Part shown: positions 42,522-51,159 of the stretch, one piece after another
How the letters are laid out: the number at the start of each line of letters is the position of its first letter
How positions within the stretch are numbered: the stretch's first letter is position 1
Assembly: GCA_002353815.1 (NCBI GenBank)
Contig: DEKK01000016.1
Coordinates: 170,335 to 234,334 of the forward strand
Reading direction: 5' to 3'
DNA length: 64,000 bases
From: Bifidobacteriaceae bacterium UBA2724
Lineage (GTDB): Bacteria > Actinomycetota > Actinomycetes > Actinomycetales > Bifidobacteriaceae
Notes under the pieces: model-generated
Told to the model about the DNA's origin: nothing
What the model saw: only the letters and a program-made list of their open reading frames with translations
Databases searched by the model: none
Position numbers and translations under genes: made by a program

Positions 42522-44450
42522 ATGAATTCCAAGACTTTTCTTCGCACGATAGCTGGACTGGTCATCTCTTGCACCACGGCAATCGGCATGGGGGCCGTTG
42601 CCATCTCCACTGCGTCGGCTGCGTCTGTGGACGGATACAGGGGCACCATCCACATCGCCGCGCAACAGGCCGAATCCCGTGTGTTCCGCGCCTACCGGCT
42701 CGTGAACTACCTCGACGTCGACAACGACGGCAATGTGACCCCGTCGTATCGCCAGGGTGCGTATGACGACGCGCTCATCGCCGGTGTCAACGCCACCGGC
42801 GCCAACGCGACGACCGCCGACGATGCGTTCACCGCTTTGACCAAGCTCGACAGCGACTACAACGACACAGAGAAGTCGTATGCACCGCAGAACGAGCTGT
42901 ACACCTTCGGCAACACCGCCTATGGCACGCTCGAGGCCGACAACGTGACGCCTGATGCCACATTCGACTGCCACAAGGCCACCTCGACCACCGAGGCCTA
43001 TTGCGAAGCCACGGGTCTGCCCTACGGCTACTACCTCATCGAAGAGGTGGCGTCGAGCCAAACCGAGAGCCTCGAAACCGGCACGCTGGCGCTGCTGGGC
43101 AGCCTCGGCGCTTCAACCGACGGCGCGGAGCTCGACCTCTATGCCAAGTCCGTCTCTCCCTCGTCGCACAAGTACATCACCGATGAATCCAAGCGCAAGC
43201 TTCCCTACTACAACCAGGGCGAGGGCATCGGCTACACGCTGGAATTCGCCATCCCCGCGAAGTACATCCAGGAATTCGTCACGAAGAAAACCGACTTCCA
43301 CTTCATCATGCAGGATTGGCTGTCGGACGGCCTGTCGTATTCCTCGACGGATTCCATCACGCTGACCGAAGGCAACAAGAACGTGACCGTCGATGCATTC
43401 GACCCCGAATCCACGAAGGCCTCGGACGTCTCGGCCGGCTATGGCATGAAATCGTCGCTGTTCGACGAGAATGACACCGATGCCGCCGGCACCTACCTGC
43501 GGTGGACCTTCAAGACAAGCCAGACCGCTTCCGAGACGACCATCGATGCCTCCACTGCAACCGTCACGCTGCCGGTGAGCTCTTTCTCAACGGGCACCGA
43601 CACCGTCGTGAGCATCACCTATACCGCGTATCTCAACGGATCGGCCGTGGTCGCGGGCACCGGCAACCCGAACTACTTCAACGTGCGCTACTCACGCAAC
43701 CCCGATGCCGATGTGACGGCCAACCCGGGCGACAACCCCGATGACGACAGCTACACGCCTGTCGAAAGTCCGCGCGTCTACACGTTCAGCGTCGACCCCT
43801 ACAAGGTCGACGGCTCCACACGCGACAGCTCCAGCGCCCTCGCCCTGGGCGGAGCCACGTTCTGCCTCGCCTCGGCCAATGAGTATTGCGGGGACGGCGC
43901 TACGGGCACGGCAATCGCAGTCACCCCGAGCCCGCAAGGCTCCGGCGACTATGAGGTTTCCATGGGCGCAGACACTTCCGACCCCGTCTACGAAATGCAG
44001 ACGTCAGGCAGCGGCCATCTCAACATCGAAGGCGTGACGCCGGGCGATTACTATCTCTTCGAGGTCTCGGCGCCGCAGGGCTACCAGCGTGTCAAGGAAC
44101 CCGCGCACTTCGTCGTCGTGGCCGGATCCGATTTCGCCTCGTCCAACGAGCTGCAGTACTATCCGATTTCCCAGACCGACCGCACCTTGTTCGCCCCCAC
44201 CGTGCCCATCGACACGAGCCGCAGCGGCTTCCTGACCGGCGACAGCAGTGCCGCAGGCGACCATGAGGTGGGTGTGTGCGATGTCAACGGAGAAACGACT
44301 TTCTGCTTCTACAACTACAAGCGCAACAGCGTCGACGGTGTGCTGGCGGTGACCGGCGTGGCCGGGTTCATCGGCATCCTCGCCACCTTCGCGTTGGCCA
44401 TCGGCGGCGTCGTCATCCTCATCGTGGGGCTGCGGAAGAGGCGCGGATGA
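42522..44450 (+). CDS. second backbone-type pilin with LAVTG sorting motif
   Basis: 642 aa, paralog of the major pilin upstream (shared order: signal peptide, YRVF/FRAYRL strand, LPYGYYLIEE, SPSSHKYITDESKRKL, D2-type domain, RYSRNPD, Cna-B with YYLFEVSAPQGYQ). Signal peptide ISCTTAIGMGAVAISTASA. C-terminal sorting region reads DGVLAVTG then a hydrophobic helix and GLRKRRG: the Pro of LPXTG is replaced by Ala. Either a distinct sortase specificity or a protein not cross-linked by the ordinary route. Start ATG 42522 preceded by AGAGGACC. Its stop overlaps the sortase start (ATGA). Confidence 0.87.
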   Translation: MNSKTFLRTIAGLVISCTTAIGMGAVAISTASAASVDGYRGTIHIAAQQAESRVFRAYRLVNYLDVDNDGNVTPSYRQGAYDDALIAGVNATGANATTADDAFTALTKLDSDYNDTEKSYAPQNELYTFGNTAYGTLEADNVTPDATFDCHKATSTTEAYCEATGLPYGYYLIEEVASSQTESLETGTLALLGSLGASTDGAELDLYAKSVSPSSHKYITDESKRKLPYYNQGEGIGYTLEFAIPAKYIQEFVTKKTDFHFIMQDWLSDGLSYSSTDSITLTEGNKNVTVDAFDPESTKASDVSAGYGMKSSLFDENDTDAAGTYLRWTFKTSQTASETTIDASTATVTLPVSSFSTGTDTVVSITYTAYLNGSAVVAGTGNPNYFNVRYSRNPDADVTANPGDNPDDDSYTPVESPRVYTFSVDPYKVDGSTRDSSSALALGGATFCLASANEYCGDGATGTAIAVTPSPQGSGDYEVSMGADTSDPVYEMQTSGSGHLNIEGVTPGDYYLFEVSAPQGYQRVKEPAHFVVVAGSDFASSNELQYYPISQTDRTLFAPTVPIDTSRSGFLTGDSSAAGDHEVGVCDVNGETTFCFYNYKRNSVDGVLAVTGVAGFIGILATFALAIGGVVILIVGLRKRRG

Positions 44451-45361
44451 TCGAACCTGACGCCTCGGCGCCGACGAAAGAGGATTCCCCTGAGGATACT
44501 GCCGCGCCGAAACGCAAGGCACGCCACGCCCGGCGCATGGACCGCGGCATGCTCATCGGCATCGCCATCATCGTCATCGGCGCGTGCATCCTCTTCTATC
44601 CGCTGGTGATGCAGCTCATCAACCAGCATCAGGAGAACCAGGTCGTCGAAACATACAACGAGCAGGTCGATTCCCTGTCGAACGACGCCAAGCAGCAGAT
44701 GCTCGAGGCAGCGCACGAATACAACGAGCGGCTCTATGAGACCGGTGTCACCGCATATCCCCTCGGCAGCACGAATTCCGATCTCGATCAGGAATACCAA
44801 GGCCAGCTCGGCTACGCAGGCATGATGGGCACGATTTCGATTCCCGCGATTTCGCTGAATCTGCCGATCTACCACGGCACGACCGATGCCGCGCTCGAAG
44901 CGGGCGCGGGGCATCTCTACGGTACGTCGCTGCCGGTGGGCGGCGCGAACACCCATGCCGTGATCGCGGCGCACCGTGGCATCCCCACGGCGTTGATGTT
45001 CACGCGCCTCGGCGAGGTGAAGATCGGCGACACGTTCTACATCACCGTGCTCGGCGAACGGCTGGCCTATCGCGTCGACCAGATCAAGGTGGTGGAGCCC
45101 GACGACACGAGTCTGTTCACCATCGAACCAGGCAAGGATTACGTGAGCCTGCTGACATGCACGCCGTACGGCCAGAACACCCAGCGTCTCGTGGTGCGGG
45201 GGGTGCGCATTCCCGATTCGGAGGTCCCCGCGACGCTCGACCCGGATGTGGGCCTGTATCCCGTGGGATATTTCGCGGTGCTGTCGCTGATCGTGGTGGC
45301 ATGCGTCATCGCGGCCGTGAAGATCCGCAACAAGCGCAAGGTGGCGCGGCGCAAGCACTGA
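44447..45361 (+). CDS. srtC: class C sortase
   Basis: 304-aa membrane transpeptidase that polymerises pilins. One N-terminal membrane helix (GMLIGIAIIVIGACILFYPL), the class C fold, catalytic His in VIAAHRG (about residue 175), Cys in SLLTCTPYG (about 237), and Arg in RLVVRGVR (about 248), plus a C-terminal membrane helix (YFAVLSLIVVACVIAAVK). The lid-like loop DLDQEYQGQL precedes the barrel. ATG overlaps the stop of the LAVTG pilin, so the two are translationally coupled. It may be tuned to the LAVTG substrate. Confidence 0.92.
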   Translation: MIEPDASAPTKEDSPEDTAAPKRKARHARRMDRGMLIGIAIIVIGACILFYPLVMQLINQHQENQVVETYNEQVDSLSNDAKQQMLEAAHEYNERLYETGVTAYPLGSTNSDLDQEYQGQLGYAGMMGTISIPAISLNLPIYHGTTDAALEAGAGHLYGTSLPVGGANTHAVIAAHRGIPTALMFTRLGEVKIGDTFYITVLGERLAYRVDQIKVVEPDDTSLFTIEPGKDYVSLLTCTPYGQNTQRLVVRGVRIPDSEVPATLDPDVGLYPVGYFAVLSLIVVACVIAAVKIRNKRKVARRKH

Positions 45362-45373
45362 TGCTTGGCTGAT

Positions 45374-45410
45374 GGGCGCCGGGCGCCAGGTGTTTGGGGC
45401 GCCGGGCGCC
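45374..45410. repeat. direct repeat of a self-complementary 14-mer
   Basis: GGGCGCCGGGCGCC occurs at 45374-45387 and again at 45397-45410. Each copy can fold on itself or pair with the other. Sits in the short space between the convergent sortase and thiE genes; probably a transcription end for one or both. Confidence 0.65.
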
Positions 45411-45510
45411 CAGCGCCGGGCTGGGGATGCCAACACCAGACGGTGGGCGTCGTGACGCCTGGGCGCCGGTCGGACGTTGACGGACGTGCGCCAACGCGGC
45501 GCGGCGCCGG

Positions 45511-46239
45511 TCAGGCGCGCGCGCTGAGCCACGCGGAGCGCAGCTGGCGCGTCGCCTCGGTCACGTCGGCGGAACGACAGATATACGAAATCACGCACAG
45601 GCCGTCGCCATGGCCGTGGGCAACGGCACGCGCATCGTCGGGCGTCACGCCGCCGATGGCGCAGTTGGGCAGAGGTTGTGCGGCCTGCACGACGGCAGCG
45701 AAGCGTTCGGTTCCCAAGCCGTCGGGCGCATCGGACTTCGAGACGGTGTCGTGCAGCGGTCCGATGCCCACGTAATCGATGATGTCGGCAAGCGGCGCGG
45801 CCGCGGCGGCTTCCTCCACGGTGCCAGTGGACAGCCCGATCACGGCGTCGTCACCGAGCAAAGCGCGCACATGGCGCACGGGAAGGTCGCTCTGGCCCAC
45901 GTGCACACCATCGACGGGCAGCCCTTCGGCGCGTGCCGCCCATGCGACGTCCACGCGGTCGTCGATGACGAAATACGGGCGGTCGATGCCGGGCTCGCCA
46001 TAGGGCAGAAGCGAACTGATGCGGCGGGCGAGCGACAGCACCTCGCCGGCGTCCGCGGGCTTGGCGCGCAGCTGCAGGAACGTCACGCCGCCGTCGAGCG
46101 CCGCGCGCACGGTGTCGAGCACGGTGCGCCCTTGCGGTTCCACATCTTGCGGGCCGAGCACCAGATAGGTCGACAGCGCCGCGCGGATGCGCTCCCTGTC
46201 TCGGATGTCGGTGGCGGCTCTGCTGGATGAGACCTTCAT
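45511..46239 (-). CDS. thiE: thiamine-phosphate synthase
   Basis: 242 aa TIM-barrel enzyme that couples HMP-PP with thiazole phosphate. Motifs: VTFLQLRAK (pyrophosphate/Mg site), YFVIDDRVDVAWAARAEGLPVDGVHVGQSDLP (family core, read in parts), IGLSTGTVEEA, DYVGIGPLHDTVSK, and CAIGGVTPDDA. ATG 46239 has AAGGAG upstream. Other thiamine genes in the window are thiD and thiD-tenA. Converges with the pilus sortase. Confidence 0.93.
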   Translation of the reverse strand: MKVSSSRAATDIRDRERIRAALSTYLVLGPQDVEPQGRTVLDTVRAALDGGVTFLQLRAKPADAGEVLSLARRISSLLPYGEPGIDRPYFVIDDRVDVAWAARAEGLPVDGVHVGQSDLPVRHVRALLGDDAVIGLSTGTVEEAAAAAPLADIIDYVGIGPLHDTVSKSDAPDGLGTERFAAVVQAAQPLPNCAIGGVTPDDARAVAHGHGDGLCVISYICRSADVTEATRQLRSAWLSARA

Positions 46240-46567
46240 GTTTTCTCCTTCGTTCGATGGCTGTACCACGGGGCGCGGCTCCGGCCATGCATCTACTTGC
46301 AGATTAGACGATGGTGCAGAGCGGAGCGGCGGTATCGGGCAAGCGGGGGCAGTGGGTTTGGCAGCGCGTGGCTTGGCGGAGACGGCCTTGACGGGGCAGG
46401 GCGGCTACCGTTGCCTTCGGCGGCCAGGCGTCGGGCGAGACCATCGGGGGAGAGGGCCGACCGGTTTTAAGCAGGTATTAAGATCTGAGTGGTGCAGGCA
46501 TCCCAAGGCGGCGGCCCCGTCGGCGGCTTGCGACGCGATGTCGTGCGATGGTCTCAAGGAGGACGCA
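46240..46567. other. divergent promoter region thiE / Nudix gene
   Basis: 328 bp. I looked for a TPP riboswitch before thiE (CTGAGA and ACCCTTTGAACCTGATC-type elements) and did not find one. An AT-rich TTTTAAGCAGGTATTAAG near 46468 may be the Nudix gene promoter. Confidence 0.5.
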
Positions 46568-47050
46568 GTGGCAGAAAAATCAGTGCAATCCGCCCATGAT
46601 GACGGTGTTTCCACGGACGGCGGCAAGGCCCCCGCACAGAAGCCTGCAGACCGCATCATCGATGTGAGCGGGGCGGCCATCGTGAGGGAAGGCTTAGTGC
46701 TGTGCGCCCGTCGTGCCATGACCAAACAGCTGGGCGGCAAGTGGGAGTTCCCCGGCGGCAAGCTGGAACGCGGGGAAACGCACGAGCAGGCGCTGGTGCG
46801 CGAAATCCATGAAGAGCTTGGCTGCGCCATCCGCGTGGGCCGCGAGGTGTGCACGACCGACAACACGTATGAATTCGGCACCGTGCGGCTGGTCACGTTT
46901 CTGTGCGAGCTCGAGCCGGGTGAGGAGCCCCATTGTCTGGAGCACATGGAACTGCGGTGGGTCGCTCCCGTCGACATGCCATCGCTTGACTGGGCGCCGG
47001 CCGATCGGGACGCGGTGGCCGCGATTGTGTCGCAGAAGGCGGCACTCTAG
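46568..47050 (+). CDS. Nudix hydrolase (MutT-like)
   Basis: 160 aa. Nudix box GGKLERGETHEQALVREIHEELGC fits G-x5-E-x7-REUXEEXGU (split here for reading: GGKLERGE, REIHEEL). Family members hydrolyse oxidised nucleoside triphosphates such as 8-oxo-dGTP, protecting DNA. The segment KWEFPGGKLE is MutT-like. Start is GTG 46568 with AAGGAGG five to six bases upstream; a much longer frame upstream is non-coding. The first ~25 residues are a polar tail. Confidence 0.88.
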   Translation: MAEKSVQSAHDDGVSTDGGKAPAQKPADRIIDVSGAAIVREGLVLCARRAMTKQLGGKWEFPGGKLERGETHEQALVREIHEELGCAIRVGREVCTTDNTYEFGTVRLVTFLCELEPGEEPHCLEHMELRWVAPVDMPSLDWAPADRDAVAAIVSQKAAL

Positions 47051-47194
47051 CGGGCGGGGCGTCGCGCGGCATGGGCGACATCGCCACACAGCAGTGCATC
47101 GTCATGCGGCGTTACGCAGCGTCGCACAGTGCGGGCGTCACGCGGCATGGGAAACGAAGCCATGCTTCGCGGAAGCAACGGACTGCCGCTTCCG

Positions 47195-49612
47195 TCACAT
47201 GCACAGTCCGAGGAACCAGCTTCGCACCGATTCGAACAGCCACGGATTGACGAAGGCCACCGGATCAAAACGTCCGGTGGCGAAAAGGCCTCCGAAGGTG
47301 ATCACCAGACTGAAAAGCACACAGCCGGCCAGAACGAGTGCGAAGACCTCGGCCGTGGGGTCACTGTCGGCATCTGCCGTGACGGGCTGCGTCGTCACGG
47401 ATGCGGTCGCCTGCGCGGCCTGCGAGGATGCGGGATCGGCGGTCTGTGTGGCCTGCGCGGGCTGCGTTGTCACGGATGCGGTCGCCTGCGCGGATGCCGA
47501 ACCGGCGGTCTGCGTGGCTTTTGCCGTCTGGACGGTTACGTCGGAATGCCTGCGGCGGGCCTGGAACACGCCCTCCAGACTTGCGGCGACGGCGATGGCG
47601 GCCAAGGCGAGCAGATGCCCGCAATCGCCGTAATAGCGATTGTTGACGCCGCAAATGATGACATCGATGATGCACACGGCCAGGCCCAGGGCAAGCGACA
47701 GGCAGGTGAAGCCCCAGACGCGGTGTGACCTGAGCTGTTTGCGCACGATCCAGAACATCAATCCCAGCATCAGGAACGGCACGATGGCGAACAGGCCGCC
47801 GAGCGAGGGTTCGTTGGGCAGCGGCAGCGTGTTGTCGGTCACCGAGAAGAACGGGAACGAGCCGCTGATCGACACCGGTTGGAAGAGCTGCAGGAACAGC
47901 GCCTGGATCAGCAGGTAGCGCGACGGCCGCACCTGCGTCATGTCGTATGCCGTGAGGTTGTAATTCGAACCAAAATCGAGCGGGGAGCCGAAACGCACGG
48001 CGTTGTACCACAGGAGCGGGGCCACGACGGCCGCCATGGCGACGAACACGGCCGCGGTCAGGCGCCAGCTGCTGCGCGAAAACAGCTGGCGGGAATGCCT
48101 GATCTCGTCCCAGAACATCGGAAACAGCAGCACGACCGCAACGGCGAACTGCGGCCGGCATCCCACGGTCATCGCCAGCAGGGCGGCTCCCAGCACCATG
48201 CGCCAGGCGGATAGCTTGGTCTGGCCGGGAACGCGCGCGTCGGCATCGCCGGGGTCGGCCGCCCATGCGCCGTCGGAGACGCGTCGGCGAGCCGAGATCC
48301 AGAAATACAGGCCGGTCGCGAGACATGCATCGGCGGCGACCGTGGGGATGCCATAGAACGACGGCGAATACAGGTAATAGATGACGCTGTTCGCCACGAG
48401 GAACGTCAATGTGCACAGCCACGCCATGGCCTGCGAGACCTGGGGGAAGTACCTGCGCAGGAACTTCATCACGGCGAGCGTGCCGAAAACCGTGAACACG
48501 ATGGCGGTGGCCAGCGTCGCCGCCCACGAGGGCAGCCAGCGCCCCGTGATGGCTTCGAAGGGCGCGAACATCAGCACCGCGGGCAGGACGCCGAAGTAGC
48601 AGTAGTAATGGCCGTCGAAATACGCGTGGTCCCAGAAATACTGCGCGCCGGTCATGTCCGCCATGTCCAGGCGGTCGGAGTAGTCGTAGGGGTTGTCGAG
48701 CGCCAGCAGCGTGTTGTCGACCGGAAGGTCGAGCCATGTGTGCCCCTGGAGCAGGGCATGGCCCAGATACTGGTACTGGTAGGCGTCGCGCCAATGCGAA
48801 AACATGCTGATGTATTCGAAACCCACGGGCTGGCTTGCCTTGCGCACCAGCGTGGTCACACCGTAGAGCACGAGGCAATGGGCGACGATGAACGCCCCCG
48901 TGGCCACTTTGTGCGAGACCGTGGTGATGTCAAGCCGGCGGCGCCACAGCATGGATCCGGGGCGGAATGCGATGAGGAACAGCGCGACCGCTATTTCGAT
49001 GATGAAACGAGAGGCGTGGAACGACAGCGGCACCGTGGGGTTCAGCTCGATGGATTCGAGCGTCACCGTGGCGTTGGTGTCTTCGGTCTCGTAGCTGATG
49101 CGCAGCCACGTGGAGGCGCGTTCCTCGGAGACGTTGGGCACGAGGACGTATTGCGTTTCGTCGACCGATGTGTATCGCAGGGAACGGTCGGCGTCGTACC
49201 ACACGTCGAGGTTGATCTCTTCCCAATCGAAGGAATCGGTGTCTGCATCGGTTCCTGTATCGGTGCCTGCATCGGTGCCTGCGGATTCCGTGGCTTCGTC
49301 GGTGGAGGTGTAGAGGGTGGCGGTCGATACGTAGCCCTCTTGCGCGACGAGGCGGATACTCCGCAGCGTCGCTGGGGCGTCCGAGCCGGCGGCATGGACG
49401 GGGATGTCGATGGTGGCCGTTTCGGGATCGGTGACCGTGAATGTATGGTCGTCCGTCTGTTCGAGGCCGTCGCCGATGACCGGCGTGCCGGATTCCACGG
49501 CCGGCAGGTCGGTGGTGCGCCAATGGGCTGCATTGAACACGCCGATTTCGAGGCCTGCGATGATCGCGAGGGCGATGATGCACAGGACGGCGACGTGCAA
49601 GTGGTGTTTCAT
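47195..49612 (-). CDS. large polytopic membrane protein (probable glycan-related)
   Basis: 805 aa. A short N-terminal membrane helix, a ~180-residue extracytoplasmic domain with Thr/Asp-rich repeats (about residues 105-130), then about eleven membrane helices with loops such as FDGHYYCYFGVLPAVLMFAPFEAITGRW, similar in layout to GT-C-type glycosyltransferases. The C-terminus before the last helix holds two imperfect Thr/Ala/Gln repeats (TATQTA / ASVTTQP types). Specific function not assigned. ATG 49612 is preceded by GGAGAG. On the minus strand, alone; upstream of it lies a tRNA-Ser. Confidence 0.75.
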   Translation of the reverse strand: MKHHLHVAVLCIIALAIIAGLEIGVFNAAHWRTTDLPAVESGTPVIGDGLEQTDDHTFTVTDPETATIDIPVHAAGSDAPATLRSIRLVAQEGYVSTATLYTSTDEATESAGTDAGTDTGTDADTDSFDWEEINLDVWYDADRSLRYTSVDETQYVLVPNVSEERASTWLRISYETEDTNATVTLESIELNPTVPLSFHASRFIIEIAVALFLIAFRPGSMLWRRRLDITTVSHKVATGAFIVAHCLVLYGVTTLVRKASQPVGFEYISMFSHWRDAYQYQYLGHALLQGHTWLDLPVDNTLLALDNPYDYSDRLDMADMTGAQYFWDHAYFDGHYYCYFGVLPAVLMFAPFEAITGRWLPSWAATLATAIVFTVFGTLAVMKFLRRYFPQVSQAMAWLCTLTFLVANSVIYYLYSPSFYGIPTVAADACLATGLYFWISARRRVSDGAWAADPGDADARVPGQTKLSAWRMVLGAALLAMTVGCRPQFAVAVVLLFPMFWDEIRHSRQLFSRSSWRLTAAVFVAMAAVVAPLLWYNAVRFGSPLDFGSNYNLTAYDMTQVRPSRYLLIQALFLQLFQPVSISGSFPFFSVTDNTLPLPNEPSLGGLFAIVPFLMLGLMFWIVRKQLRSHRVWGFTCLSLALGLAVCIIDVIICGVNNRYYGDCGHLLALAAIAVAASLEGVFQARRRHSDVTVQTAKATQTAGSASAQATASVTTQPAQATQTADPASSQAAQATASVTTQPVTADADSDPTAEVFALVLAGCVLFSLVITFGGLFATGRFDPVAFVNPWLFESVRSWFLGLCM

Positions 49613-49719
49613 GGCTCTCCTTCGTGCATCGTGGGGATTGGCAGGTGCGTCTGCGCAAGCCTGCCTGGGCCTTCGTGGCGCCGATACGGCGTTGCCGTCT
49701 ATGGCGGAATCCCGATAAC

Positions 49720-49750
49720 AAAAAAGCCAGGGGCTTGGGAGCTCCTGGCT
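49720..49750 (-). terminator. terminator of tRNA-Ser
   Basis: On the minus strand AGCCAGG ... CCTGGCT forms the stem, with the T-run TTTTTT just after it. About 7 bp past the tRNA 3' end. Confidence 0.88.
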
Positions 49751-49756
49751 GTGTGG

Positions 49757-49841
49757 CGGAGGATACGAGATTTGAACTCGTGAGGGCTTGCACCCAACAC
49801 GCTTTCCAAGCGTGCGCCATAGACCACTAGGCGAATCCTCC
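49757..49841 (-). tRNA. tRNA-Ser (GGA anticodon)
   Basis: 85 nt class II tRNA on the minus strand. Acceptor stem GGAGGAT pairs with ATCCTCC; the anticodon loop is TTGGAAA with anticodon GGA (plus-strand 49805-49807); the long variable arm of tRNA-Ser is present; T-loop GTTCAAATC. Discriminator base G. CCA is not encoded. Followed by its own terminator. Confidence 0.96.
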
Positions 49842-50025
49842 AGTGCGTTACGGGATACCCGCAGGCAACTTGATTAAAATACCGCAATTCTTTGGGAAAT
49901 GCAATTCATACATGTGAACGCGTGTCGCAAATGCAGAACCGGTGTACCATGCCGTTTCTCACCGGCGCCTGCCATTGTTGCGTACAATCTGTATTATTTC
50001 TCCCAGAAAGCGGAAGGAATGTCTC

Positions 50026-50997
50026 GTGACTGAATCTGACCAGAAAGCTGTGACCGTGGTGTCGAATCCCCAAGCCCGTGTGGCGGTGCTCGTTCCCTGC
50101 TACAACGAAGAGGTGACCATCGGCAAGGTCGTGCGCGACTTCCGCCGCGTGCTGCCCCAGGCCACGGTGTATGTCTTCGACAACAATTCCACCGACCGCA
50201 CGGCCCAGATCGCAACCGCGGAGGGGGCGGTCGTCGTCAAGGAGCCCCGCCAGGGCAAGGGCCACGTGGTGCGCGCGATGTTCAACCAGGTGGATGCGGA
50301 TGTCTACGTGATGGTGGACGGCGACGACACGTATCCCGCCGAAGCCGCCGTCGGAATGGTGAACAAGATCCTCGAGGGCTACGACATGGTGGTGGGCGAC
50401 CGTCTGAGCTCCACGTACTTCCAAGAGAACAAGCGTCCCTTCCACAACACCGGCAACCGCATGGTGCGGGCGTTCATCAACTGGTTCTTCAGCGCCAACA
50501 TCCATGACATCATGACGGGCTACAGGGCGTTCTCGTATTCGTTCGCGAAGACCTACCCCTGCCTGTCGCGCGGTTTCGAAATCGAGACCGAGATGACGAT
50601 CTACGCGCTCGACAAAGATGTGCGGATCTACGAGACTCCCATCCAATATCGCGATAGGCCGGAGGGCTCGGAGTCCAAGCTCAATACGGTCGGCGATGGC
50701 GTGAAGGTGCTCGGCACGATTTTCTCCATGATCCGCCAATACAAGCCGATGCCGTTCTTCAACGTGCTGGGGATTATCTTTGCGGTCGTCGGCGTCATTC
50801 TGCTGATCCCCGTGTTCTCGACGTACACTCAGACGGGGCTCGTGCCGCGGTTCCCCACGCTGTTCGTCGCCATGATCCTTATCCTGCTCGCATGCCTGAT
50901 GTTCATCGCAGGCGTCATCCTAGACACGCAGGCGCGCCAGAACCGTCGTGACTATGTCGTGAACGAAAACCGCTTCGCGCATTGTCCACATGACTAA
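50026..50997 (+). CDS. GT2 glycosyltransferase, polyprenol-phosphate mannosyl/glucosyl transferase type
   Basis: 323 aa. GT-A domain of the DPM1 family: VAVLVPCYNEEVTIGKVV, VYVFDNNSTDRTAQIA, VVVKEPRQGKGHVVRAMF, VMVDGDDTYPAEAA (DxD as DGDD), and HDIMTGYRAFSYSF. C-terminal hydrophobic hairpins (residues ~245-320) anchor it, as in GtrB/DPM-like enzymes. It would make polyprenyl-P-hexose, possibly the donor for the O-mannosyltransferases at the left of the window or for surface polysaccharide. Start GTG 50026 with GGAAGG upstream. Confidence 0.88.
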   Translation: MTESDQKAVTVVSNPQARVAVLVPCYNEEVTIGKVVRDFRRVLPQATVYVFDNNSTDRTAQIATAEGAVVVKEPRQGKGHVVRAMFNQVDADVYVMVDGDDTYPAEAAVGMVNKILEGYDMVVGDRLSSTYFQENKRPFHNTGNRMVRAFINWFFSANIHDIMTGYRAFSYSFAKTYPCLSRGFEIETEMTIYALDKDVRIYETPIQYRDRPEGSESKLNTVGDGVKVLGTIFSMIRQYKPMPFFNVLGIIFAVVGVILLIPVFSTYTQTGLVPRFPTLFVAMILILLACLMFIAGVILDTQARQNRRDYVVNENRFAHCPHD

Positions 50998-51035
50998 TCG
51001 TCCGGGAACGCTATCGGCGATTCTTGCCGTCCAAT

Positions 51036-51064
51036 GTCACCTTTTTCACCTGCCGGGGTATAAT
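51036..51064 (+). promoter_or_regulatory. candidate promoter of the GH25 gene
   Basis: A perfect -10 hexamer TATAAT at 51059-51064. The best -35 at the proper 17-bp distance is a weak GTCACC. Another -10-like TATACT lies at 51079. Confidence 0.4.
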
Positions 51065-51159
51065 CCGCTAATCCGCGCTATACTTGGCTAGAAACGGTCA
51101 TATTCGCCATTCTCATTGTCTGGATGGTGGCGCCTCGTGGGCGAGGAGGTAAGGTTACG

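Noticed and set aside
46240..46567. TPP riboswitch before thiE (also checked before thiD)
   Set aside because: The conserved CTGAGA and the ACC...GAACCTGAT-type elements were not found on the minus strand.
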